From positions 1-5,092 of the forward strand of contig JAENWE010000434.1 of NCBI GenBank assembly GCA_016650185.1: a stretch of 5,092 nucleotides of DNA, in the 5' to 3' direction. This DNA is from Vicinamibacteria bacterium (lineage in GTDB: Bacteria; Acidobacteriota; Vicinamibacteria; Fen-336; JAGNNV01). Shown one piece after another: positions 1-5,092 of this stretch (positions are counted from its first letter, which is position 1; each line of letters opens with the position of its first letter). Position numbers and translations under genes: made by a program. The notes under the pieces are model-generated. The model did no database searches. It was not told the origin of the DNA and saw only the letters and a program-made list of their open reading frames with translations.

Positions 1-98
1 GCTTGGAGGGACGCCGAGTCCGGCGTGGACGCAAGCTGACCCTCAAGCCTCTCTCGAAGCTCGCGGGCACGCTTCTTCAGATCATCGAGTGAAGACAC
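1..98 (-). CDS. pheS: N-terminal fragment, probable phenylalanyl-tRNA synthetase alpha subunit (cut by window edge)
   Basis: Only the first 32 codons and two extra bases are visible; the rest lies beyond the left end. Read from GTG at 98, the peptide begins MSSLDDLKKRARELRERLEG and then continues as a Leu/Arg/Glu-rich helix. This resembles the N-terminal coiled-coil arm of PheS, which contacts tRNA-Phe, but the catalytic class II synthetase motifs are not in the window. The main support is position: pheS directly follows rplT on the same strand in many bacteria, and the gap here is about 105 bp. The start is uncertain. A second in-frame GTG lies at 137, and neither has a clear Shine-Dalgarno sequence. 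I prefer 98 because the helical PheS-like sequence begins there. If it is PheS, it pairs with PheT to charge tRNA-Phe in the cytoplasm. It could instead be an unrelated helical protein. Confidence 0.55.
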   Translation of the reverse strand, partial: MSSLDDLKKRARELRERLEGQLASTPDSASLQ

Positions 99-188
99 TG
101 GAGAACTCAGCGAACCGCGCGGTCCCGAGGCGAGCACGGAGCCGAATTGACTTCGGCAGAGTCCGCCCCGGGGCCAAAGGGGGCTAAG

Positions 189-215
189 CGCGGCCGCGAT
201 AGGCTATTGCGGCCC
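189..215 (-). other. GC-rich inverted repeat spanning the rplT stop codon
   Basis: The arms GGCCGC (192-197) and GCGGCC (209-214) are perfect complements around an 11-base loop that contains the rplT stop codon. As RNA on the minus strand this makes a 6-bp all-GC stem. No T-run follows, so it does not look like a full intrinsic terminator. It may be a processing or attenuation structure between rplT and the next gene, or a chance product of GC-rich sequence. Confidence 0.3.
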
Positions 216-590
216 CCCGCTTGGAGACGGCTGGACGGGGAGGTGCGGCCTCACCAGGTCGACCACCTTGGCGAAACCGGAGGCGTCGCGCACGGCCATG
301 TCGGCGAGCACCTTGCGATCGAGCATCAGTCCAGACGCCTTGAGGCCGGAGATGAACTTCGAATAGCTGACGCCGGCGAGGCGGCAGGCCGCGTTGATGC
401 GGACGATCCAGAGCGACCGGAAATCGCGCTTCTTCTGCTTGCGGCCTTCGAAAGCGTTCTGTCCGGCGCGAATGGAGGCTTCCCTGGCGAAGCGGTAGAG
501 CTTGCTCTTGCCGAGAAAGAAGCCCTTGGTGAGCTTCAGTACTTTCTTCCGCTTATTGCGTCTTGCGGACCCACGCTTTACGCGAGGCAT
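204..590 (-). CDS. rplT: 50S ribosomal protein L20
   Basis: The 128-residue product is ribosomal protein L20, which binds 23S rRNA directly and is needed early in large-subunit assembly; in several bacteria it also represses its own operon. The N-terminus MPRVKRGSARRNKRKK is the basic rRNA-binding tail typical of the family. The conserved core is visible as GRKQKKRDFRSLWIVRINAA (residues 49-68), SYSKF (75-79) and LDRKVLADMAV (90-100). L20 is usually about 115-120 residues, and the extra length here is a short Pro/Ser-rich C-terminal tail. I chose the ATG at 590 because the family starts MPRVKRG; an in-frame ATG at 638 would add 16 unrelated residues. A purine-rich AAAGAG lies about 5 bases upstream of the chosen start. 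The usual partner rpmI is not found upstream. Confidence 0.97.
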   Translation of the reverse strand: MPRVKRGSARRNKRKKVLKLTKGFFLGKSKLYRFAREASIRAGQNAFEGRKQKKRDFRSLWIVRINAACRLAGVSYSKFISGLKASGLMLDRKVLADMAVRDASGFAKVVDLVRPHLPVQPSPSGGPQ

Positions 591-813
591 GTTGTCTCTT
601 TCTTGATGACCGAGCCACGATGGCCTTCGGTCCGTCACACTTTTGATATTTCAGAGGTCGAGGCGGTGACGAAGCCAGGGGGTGCGCGACGGCTCCCTTA
701 AACCCTGTCTTTGCTTCGGTCGAGGCCGGAGGCGGCCAGGATCGAAGCGCGGAGCCAGGAAGTTTACAACACTCGCGCCCGGGACGAAGACGGAAGTGCG
801 GTCCCAAGCGTCC

Positions 814-833
814 GGCCTTATGCAGCCAAGGCC
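814..833. repeat. Perfect 6-bp inverted repeat with 8-base loop
   Basis: GGCCTT at 814-819 and AAGGCC at 828-833 are exact complements around an 8-base loop. In minus-strand RNA this would be a hairpin about 220 bases upstream of the rplT start, inside a possible leader. No T-run adjoins it, so an intrinsic terminator is unlikely. A role in L20 autoregulation is possible but is inference only. Confidence 0.35.
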
Positions 834-871
834 AGGCGGGCCGGCGTCTGAGCGGCGATGCTCGTGTCCTG

Positions 872-891
872 CCTCGTCTCCGACAACGAGG
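872..891. repeat. Second perfect 6-bp inverted repeat with 8-base loop
   Basis: CCTCGT at 872-877 and ACGAGG at 886-891 pair exactly around an 8-base loop, the same geometry as the inverted repeat at 814-833. It lies 116 bp past the stop codon of the PepSY-like gene in its direction of transcription. It has no T-run on either side. It might be a transcript-end or leader structure, or chance. Confidence 0.3.
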
Positions 892-1006
892 ATTCCGGAG
901 GATTGTGGGCGCCGCTTCAGAGCCCGAAAACGCGACCACCCAGTCGGGTTCGGCCGGACGCTCCCGAGGCGTGGCTCAGGTCATCGGTCCCGCTGAGGGA
1001 ATAAAG

Positions 1007-1936
1007 CTATTTCTTCTCAGCGACCAGCGTGCCGTCGGCGGAGACCACGACGGTGCGGTCCTTCTTTCCCGCTTCCTTGATCGACGCCTTGTACGAGGAG
1101 ACGCCCGCGTGAATCACCTCCTCGACCTTCGCGATGGCGGCGGCGCCCGCCTCGCGGGTGAGCCCGGCCCTGGCTGCTTCGGGGACGGCGCTTAGTTCGA
1201 GCGGCAGTTCCGCTTCGAGCACCTTGCCCGAAGGATCGATGGTGAGATTCCTCTTGGCGCCGCCGACCGTCAGTTCGGCTTCGTACGTGGTCTGGCCACC
1301 CGCAACGGTAACGGAAAGTTTTCTCAGGGCGCCTCCCTTCAGTTGCTCAGCGATCGTTTTCTGGACCGCGCCCGGCGCGTTCTTCAGGAGCACAGCCTTC
1401 CCGGTTCCCCTCGTCGACGCCTTGGACGAAGGGGCGTCCGCGTGAACCTCTTCGACCTTCGCGATGGCGCCGGAGCCCGCTTCGGGGGTGGGCTTGGCCT
1501 TGGTCGCCTCGGGGGTAGGTTTCGCCTTGGTCGCCTTGGGGGTCGGTTTGGCCTTGGCCGCCTTGGGGGTAGGTTTGGCCTTGGCCGCCTCGGGGGCAGG
1601 CTCGGCCTTCGCCTTGGTCGCTTCGGGAGTAGCCGTCGGCTTCGCCGGCATCTCCGCTTCGAGCATCTTGCCCGAAGGATCGATAGTGAGCTTCCTCTTG
1701 ACGCCGCCGACCATCAGTTCGGCTTCGTAGGTGGTCGTGCCGCCCGCGACTTCGACGAAGAGTTTGGTAAGGGTGCCTCCATTAAGTTGCTCGGCGATCG
1801 TTTTCTGGACCGCCACCGGCGCGTTCTTCAGCACCACGGGTTTCCGGTCGGCCCAGGCGGACATGGCCAGGCCCAGCCCAAGGGCGACGGCCAGGGCTAT
1901 TGCGGATTTGCTTCGGATTCGATCAGTTGCGGACAT
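1007..1936 (-). CDS. Exported protein with duplicated PepSY-like modules and a Lys/Ala/Pro repeat linker
   Basis: This 309-residue protein has no confident named orthologue. Residues 1-29 form a Sec signal peptide: Arg/Lys at 6, 8 and 10, a hydrophobic stretch at 11-26, and AWA before Asp30. It should therefore be in the periplasm or outside the cell. Residues 34-95 and 181-243 are near-copies of one unit: LKNAP, VQKTIAEQL, GG, TTYEAEL, VGG, KR, LTIDPSGK, LEAE. The helix followed by YEAEL and DPSGK strands resembles PepSY-like (BLIP-like) domains. Residues 103-153 are a basic linker with a 9-residue TPEATKAKP-type repeat. AIAKVEEV at 157-164 and 267-274 starts a further PepSY-like half unit, complete only at the C-terminus (VVVSADGTLVAEKK). 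Known PepSY-like domains are mostly small periplasmic binding or inhibitory modules; the ligand here is unknown. The ATG at 1936 follows an in-frame TGA two codons upstream. AAGGAG lies 12 bases upstream of it, a long spacing. Confidence 0.85.
   Translation of the reverse strand: MSATDRIRSKSAIALAVALGLGLAMSAWADRKPVVLKNAPVAVQKTIAEQLNGGTLTKLFVEVAGGTTTYEAELMVGGVKRKLTIDPSGKMLEAEMPAKPTATPEATKAKAEPAPEAAKAKPTPKAAKAKPTPKATKAKPTPEATKAKPTPEAGSGAIAKVEEVHADAPSSKASTRGTGKAVLLKNAPGAVQKTIAEQLKGGALRKLSVTVAGGQTTYEAELTVGGAKRNLTIDPSGKVLEAELPLELSAVPEAARAGLTREAGAAAIAKVEEVIHAGVSSYKASIKEAGKKDRTVVVSADGTLVAEKK
1208..1396 (-). repeat. PepSY-like unit, copy 2 of an internal gene duplication
   Basis: This segment encodes residues 181-243 and is a close DNA match to 1652-1837. 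Shared exact runs include GCGATCGTTTTCTGGACCGC and CTTGCCCGAAGGATCGAT on the plus strand. Similarity at the base level, not only the protein level, points to a fairly recent duplication or ongoing gene conversion. Confidence 0.85.
1491..1631 (-). repeat. 27-bp tandem repeat encoding a Lys/Ala/Pro linker
   Basis: Four units of exactly 27 bp (1491-1517, 1518-1544, 1545-1571, 1572-1598) are followed by a diverged, slightly longer unit to about 1631. On the plus strand each starts like GGTTTGGCCTTGGCCGCCT. The encoded 9-residue period, read on the minus strand, is (T/A)P(E/K)A(T/A)KAKP. The unit length is a multiple of three, so copy changes would alter linker length without a frameshift. The product is basic and Pro-rich, like a stiff extended spacer or a histone H1-like tail. 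Confidence 0.9.
1652..1837 (-). repeat. PepSY-like unit, copy 1 of an internal gene duplication
   Basis: This segment encodes residues 34-95, directly after the signal peptide, and pairs with 1208-1396. The copies agree best at the helix (VQKTIAEQL) and at the DPSGK turn. They differ most around LTKLFVEVAGGTT versus LRKLSVTVAGGQT. Confidence 0.85.
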
Positions 1937-1948
1937 AGATCACCATGA

Positions 1949-1954
1949 CTCCTT
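1949..1954 (-). promoter_or_regulatory. Shine-Dalgarno sequence of the PepSY-like gene
   Basis: AAGGAG on the minus strand is the strongest ribosome-binding match near this start, but it sits 12 bases from the ATG at 1936. A closer ATG (1944-1946, two bases away) and GTG (1941-1943, five bases away) would make only a peptide of about seven codons, MVIYVRN, that stops inside the main gene's first codons. I therefore keep 1936 as the gene start. Confidence 0.5.
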
Positions 1955-2081
1955 CTAAAGGACAGACGCTGGAACGACGATTGAAAAGAACTACGGGTCA
2001 ACTGCGAGGGCGTCCTCACAGAGAATACCGCAACGTGAACACTCCAGCGACCTTTGTCGGATGCTGAAGCCGGATGGTATC

Positions 2082-2099
2082 ACCGCAGTCGACGGCGGT
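2082..2099. promoter_or_regulatory. 18-bp imperfect dyad between glgP and the PepSY-like gene
   Basis: ACCGCAGTC and GACGGCGGT form a palindrome with eight of nine pairs matching and no gap. It lies 20 bp past the glgP stop codon and about 145 bp before the start of the PepSY-like gene. The dyad could be an operator for a dimeric regulator, or the stem of a glgP terminator or processing site; no T-run follows on the minus strand. Function is not established. Confidence 0.35.
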
Positions 2100-2119
2100 T
2101 GGTGGGAAACGAGGGCGGT

Positions 2120-4600
2120 CTAGCCGGCTGTCTCCCCATCGTCCAGTCGCACCGGGACCGGGCGAGCGCCCCAAATCTCTTGCGCGTACTGCTTCGTCGT
2201 TCGGTCCGACGAGAACTTGCCCATGCCGGCCACGTTGAGGATCGACATGCGCCACCACTCATCGGGGTTGGTGTACGCGGTAGCGGCGCGCCGCTGACAG
2301 AGGGCATAGGCGGCGAAGTCGGCGCACAGAAGATACTTATCTTGCCCGAGGATGGCGTCGACGATCGGTCGAAAGAGCTCGGACCCCCCATCGAGGGCGC
2401 CGCTTGCGATGACGTCAATGGCGCGCCGCAGTTCGTCGCTCTGATTCAGGAACTCCTGCGGCGAGTAGCCGGCCGCGCGCAGGCCTTCGACCTCGTCTTT
2501 CGTGTGGCCGAAGATGAAGATGTTGTCCTCGCCCACCTCCTCCCGGATCTCGACATTGGCGCCGTCGAGGGTGCCGATGGTGAGCGCCCCGTTCAGCGCC
2601 GCCTTCATATTGCCCGTCCCGGATGCCTCCGTCCCCGCGGTGGAAATCTGCTCGCTGAGGTCGCAAGCGGGGAAGATGAGTTCGGCCAGAGACACGCAGT
2701 AGTTGGGCAGGAAGGCGACGCTGAGCCGGCCTCTCGTCCGTGGGTCGTCGGCCACGCGCTTCGAAATGGCGTGGATGAGCCGGATGATGAGCTTCGCCAT
2801 GGCGTACGAGGGCGCCGCCTTGCCGGCAAAAATCACGGTACGGGGCACGAAATCGTCCGCCCCGTCCCTCAGTCTTTCGTGGAGGGCCAGGGCGTGAAGA
2901 GCGTTCAGCAACTGGCGCTTGTATTCGTGAAACCGCTTCACCTGACAGTCGAACAGGGTCTCAGGATCCAACTCGATGCCGTGGAGTTTCATGGCGCGAT
3001 CGGCCAGGATCCCTTTGTTGACCCGCTTCATCGCGGCCCATTCCCCGCGGAAGGTCTTGTCTTCCGCGAAGGGGCTGAGCTTGCGCAGCTCGTTCAGGTC
3101 CCTCACCCAGCCCGAACCGATGACCTCCGAGATCAACATGGCGAGACCCGGGTTGCTCTGCAGGAGCCAGCGTCTCGGGGTAATGCCGTTCGTCTTGTTC
3201 GAGATCCGGCCCGGCAGAACTCGATCGAGGTCCGCAAAGGTCTGGTGGCGGAGGATCTCGGTGTGCAAGGCAGCGACGCCGTTTACCGCATGGCTGCCCA
3301 CGAAGGCCAGATTCGCCATCCGCACGCTACCGCTCTCATCCAGGATGGCGGTGCGCCCAACCAGATTCGGGTCGCCCAGGGCCTCCGTCTGTTGACGGAA
3401 CCGGCGATCGATTTCCCCGACGATCTCGAAATGTCTGGGCAGGAGCCTCTGGAAGAGATCGACCGGCCAGCGCTCCAGCGCCTCGGGGAGTACCGTGTGG
3501 TTCGTATAGCTGAACACCCGCTGGGTCAGCTCCCACGCTTCGTCCCAGCCGATATCGTGCTGATCGACCAGGATGCGCATCAGTTCCGGGATGCCGAGAA
3601 CGGGATGCGTGTCGTTCAGTTGAATCGCGACCTTGTCCGGAAGTTCCTGGAAACGTCTATCGCCGACCTTCAGAAACCGGCGCAGGACATCCTGCAAGGT
3701 GGCGCTCACGAAGAAGTACTGCTGCTTCAGACGAAGTTCCTTGCCCTGATCCTGGTCGTCGGGGGGGTAGAGGACCTTCGAGATGTTCTCGCTGGCGGTC
3801 TTGTCCTGAACTGCGCTCACGTAGTCGCCCTGGTTGAAACGGCGGAGGTCGAATTCGCGGCTCGACTTCGCGGACCACAGGCGCAACGTATTCACGGTGT
3901 CGTTGCCGAAGCCCGCCACCGGAGTGTCGTAGGCCATGGCCCAGACCTCCTGAGTGTCCAGCCAGTGGGCGCGAAAGCCGCCGTTGCCGTTCGAGACGTG
4001 CTCGGTCCGCCCGTAGAAACGGACGGGAAAGATGGCGTCGGTGCGGGGAATCTCCCAGGGATTGCCGTAGCGAAGCCAGTTGTCCGGGGCCTCGATCTGC
4101 GCGCCATCCTGGATCTTCTGGAGGAAGATGCCGTACTCGTAGCGAATGCCGTAGCCGTAGAAAGGAAGCGCCAGAGTGGCCGCGGAATCCAGAATGCACG
4201 CGGCCAGCCGTCCCAGGCCTCCGTTGCCGAGCCCTGCGTCCCATTCCTTTTCCTGTAGCGCCTCGAGGTCGTATCCGAGACCGCGAAGAGCATGGATGTG
4301 AGCGTCTCGGGCCCCGAGGTTGACCACGTTATTGAGGAGCGCTCGGCCCATCAGGAATTCGAGCGACAGGTAGTAGACCCGTTTGGTATCGGCCAGGTAG
4401 TACGCACTCTGAGTCTTGAACCAGCGCTCCATCAGGCGGTCACGCACCGAGTAGGCGACGGCGGTGTAGACGTCGAAGTCGGTCGCGGTATGGACGTCCT
4501 TCGCCACCGTGTACATCATTCGCTGCGCGAAGGCGGCGATGATCCCGGCCTCGTCGAGTCGGCCTGGCGGAGGCTCAGGGATACGGTGGCGTGGTCCCAC
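2120..4600 (-). CDS. glgP: Glycogen/maltodextrin phosphorylase (GT35 family)
   Basis: This PLP-dependent cytoplasmic enzyme removes terminal alpha-1,4 glucose from glycogen or maltodextrin with phosphate, giving glucose-1-phosphate. Counting from GTG at 4600 (826 residues, normal for the family), the conserved landmarks are present in order. They are YYLSLEFLMGR, DAGLGNGGLGRLAA (from 121), NDTHP (329-333), NHTVLPEALERWP (substrate-binding His), KRFHEYKRQLLN (from 555), GKAAPSYAMAK, and EASGTGNMK ending at Lys666, the PLP-binding lysine. Nothing catalytic appears missing. The frame stays open to another GTG at 4714, but that start would overlap the divergent copper-protein gene by 62 bp and add 38 low-complexity residues. 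The family's homology begins near LDEAGIIAAFAQR, so 4600 is preferred. Neither GTG has a strong ribosome-binding site. Family similarity alone does not separate GlgP from MalP activity, and no other glycogen gene is in the window. Confidence 0.96.
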   Translation of the reverse strand: MGPRHRIPEPPPGRLDEAGIIAAFAQRMMYTVAKDVHTATDFDVYTAVAYSVRDRLMERWFKTQSAYYLADTKRVYYLSLEFLMGRALLNNVVNLGARDAHIHALRGLGYDLEALQEKEWDAGLGNGGLGRLAACILDSAATLALPFYGYGIRYEYGIFLQKIQDGAQIEAPDNWLRYGNPWEIPRTDAIFPVRFYGRTEHVSNGNGGFRAHWLDTQEVWAMAYDTPVAGFGNDTVNTLRLWSAKSSREFDLRRFNQGDYVSAVQDKTASENISKVLYPPDDQDQGKELRLKQQYFFVSATLQDVLRRFLKVGDRRFQELPDKVAIQLNDTHPVLGIPELMRILVDQHDIGWDEAWELTQRVFSYTNHTVLPEALERWPVDLFQRLLPRHFEIVGEIDRRFRQQTEALGDPNLVGRTAILDESGSVRMANLAFVGSHAVNGVAALHTEILRHQTFADLDRVLPGRISNKTNGITPRRWLLQSNPGLAMLISEVIGSGWVRDLNELRKLSPFAEDKTFRGEWAAMKRVNKGILADRAMKLHGIELDPETLFDCQVKRFHEYKRQLLNALHALALHERLRDGADDFVPRTVIFAGKAAPSYAMAKLIIRLIHAISKRVADDPRTRGRLSVAFLPNYCVSLAELIFPACDLSEQISTAGTEASGTGNMKAALNGALTIGTLDGANVEIREEVGEDNIFIFGHTKDEVEGLRAAGYSPQEFLNQSDELRRAIDVIASGALDGGSELFRPIVDAILGQDKYLLCADFAAYALCQRRAATAYTNPDEWWRMSILNVAGMGKFSSDRTTKQYAQEIWGARPVPVRLDDGETAG

Positions 4601-4652
4601 GGGCCCAGATGCTAGCGCTGTTTCGGCCTTCGGCGGGCGGTTCTGTGATCGA
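4601..4652. other. Short divergent intergenic region between glgP and the SCO-like gene
   Basis: With the preferred starts, only 52 bp separate two divergent genes. Promoters for both must lie here or inside the neighbouring coding starts. I see no good -35/-10 pair and no clear operator, so regulation cannot be read from the sequence. Confidence 0.4.
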
Positions 4653-5092
4653 ATGCGCTCGATGCGACGCCCCGTTCTTCTTTGCGCCTTCGCTCTCGGC
4701 TCCGCCTGCGCCACGACCTACAACACGCGCGGTCTCGTGCTGCGCGTCGATCCCGCGACGTCGACGGTGACGGTGTCGCACGAAGCCGTTCCTGGGTACA
4801 TGGGCGCCATGGTCATGCCTTTCGCGGTCAAAGACGCGAAAGAGCTCCGGGATGTCCAACCGGGCGACGTCATCGCTTTTCGGCTGCGCCCCAAGAGCAG
4901 CGGCACTCGCATCGACCGGCTTGAACATCTTTCGGCCACCGGGGTCGACTCCGGCCTGACCATGACGCCATCCACGACCGCCTTGGTCAAGGTCGGAGAG
5001 GCCGTGCCTGATTTCACTCTGATCAATCAGCACGGCGATTCGGTCTCGCTGTCGTCCGTGCGGGGCAGCGTGGTGGCGGTGACCTTCATATA
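4653..5092 (+). CDS. CusF-like/SCO1-SenC copper protein, exported, C-terminus beyond window
   Basis: This frame is open to the window end (146 full codons) with no stop. Residues 1-19 look like an export signal: MRSMRRP, then a hydrophobic run ending GSAC at Cys19. That is a possible but non-canonical lipobox (Leu at -4, Gly at -3). Residues about 26-92 match a CusF-like copper-binding domain: GLVLRVDPATSTVTVSHEAV, then PGYMGAMVMPF and PGDVIAFRL. Likely copper ligands are His43 and Met50, Met53 and Met55. Residues from about 112, VGEAVPDFTLINQHGD then LSSVRG and VAVTFI, are the start of a SCO1/SenC thioredoxin-like domain. The CxxxCP motif that decides copper chaperone function should lie just past the end and is not seen. 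SCO proteins deliver copper to the CuA site of cytochrome c oxidase on the outer face of the membrane. ATG 4653 was chosen; ATG 4662 is a second option. No strong ribosome-binding site is visible. Confidence 0.85.
   Translation, partial: MRSMRRPVLLCAFALGSACATTYNTRGLVLRVDPATSTVTVSHEAVPGYMGAMVMPFAVKDAKELRDVQPGDVIAFRLRPKSSGTRIDRLEHLSATGVDSGLTMTPSTTALVKVGEAVPDFTLINQHGDSVSLSSVRGSVVAVTFI

Larger units (their letters stand above)
591..1006. other. 416-bp intergenic region upstream of rplT
   Basis: I see no convincing gene on either strand. In particular, no L35 (rpmI) sequence appears on the minus strand, where it would be expected just before rplT. Open frames crossing the region encode Arg/Pro/Ser-rich sequence of the sort GC-rich non-coding DNA gives, and I recognise no family. 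The stretch must hold the 3' end of the PepSY-like transcript and probably the promoter and leader of rplT. I could not assign a confident -35/-10 pair. Two short perfect inverted repeats (814-833 and 872-891) are the only clear structure. Confidence 0.6.

Noticed and set aside
591..638. N-terminal extension of L20 to the ATG at 638
   Set aside because: The 16 added residues are unrelated to L20, whose start MPRVKRG is strongly conserved and preceded by a purine-rich ribosome-binding site.
553..939. Minus-strand open frame upstream of rplT as a possible rpmI or small gene
   Set aside because: The translation is Arg/Pro/Ser-rich, overlaps the start of rplT in another frame, and lacks the conserved L35 N-terminus (MPKLKT-like).
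975..997. CTCAG/CTGAG inverted repeat after the PepSY-like gene as a terminator
   Set aside because: The stem is only 5 bp with a 13-base loop and no T-run, so it is too weak to call.
1343..1948. Gly/Arg/Leu-rich repeat protein on the plus strand
   Set aside because: Its GRLGGRFGLGRLGGRF pattern is only the reverse reading of the 27-bp repeat in the minus-strand PepSY-like gene, which has a signal peptide and domain-like units.
2005..2010. TTGACC-like -35 box upstream of the PepSY-like gene
   Set aside because: No acceptable -10 element occurs at 16-18 bp spacing, so a promoter cannot be supported.
2054..4258. A 734-codon open frame on the plus strand, opposite glgP
   Set aside because: It lies almost wholly antisense to a clear phosphorylase gene. 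GC-rich third codon positions commonly keep such shadow frames open, and its sequence shows no recognisable domain.
4575..5033. Minus-strand frames opposite the SCO-like gene (4575-5033 and 4718-5026)
   Set aside because: They are antisense to a plus-strand frame with clear CusF and SCO motifs and show no family features of their own.

Overview
The window is GC-rich bacterial chromosome with dense coding on both strands. It shows no mobile elements, CRISPR arrays, or tRNA or rRNA genes. Gene content (L20, a probable PheS start, a glycogen phosphorylase, and a CusF-SCO copper chaperone) fits a free-living, respiring Gram-negative-type bacterium that stores glycogen. A CusF-like domain fused in front of a SCO1/SenC domain is a layout I associate with Acidobacteriota and related soil or sediment phyla. 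That placement is a low-confidence inference; nothing here fixes the phylum.

Layout. The first four genes all lie on the minus strand, so they are read from right to left. (1) At 1-98 is the start of a gene cut by the window edge, probably pheS. (2) rplT (ribosomal protein L20) is at 204-590. (3) A 416-bp stretch at 591-1006 carries no convincing gene but has two compact inverted repeats. (4) At 1007-1936 is an exported protein built from duplicated PepSY-like modules around a Lys/Ala/Pro-rich 9-residue repeat. (5) A 183-bp spacer contains an 18-bp imperfect dyad. (6) glgP (glycogen/maltodextrin phosphorylase) starts near 4600 and ends at 2120. (7) On the plus strand, diverging from glgP, a SCO1/SenC-type copper protein starts at 4653 and runs off the right end. 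It has no stop codon in the window, so a scan for closed ORFs would miss it.

How the parts relate. rplT followed by pheS is the classic order at the end of the infC-rpmI-rplT-pheST translation cluster, but the usual rpmI and infC are not upstream of rplT here. glgP and the PepSY-like gene share a strand and could be co-transcribed, but nothing ties them functionally. The SCO gene probably belongs to a respiratory or copper-handling locus outside the window.

I did not find an evident new multi-gene system. The most unusual object is the PepSY-like protein: the whole module was duplicated, one copy lost its terminal segment, and a 27-bp minisatellite encodes its linker.
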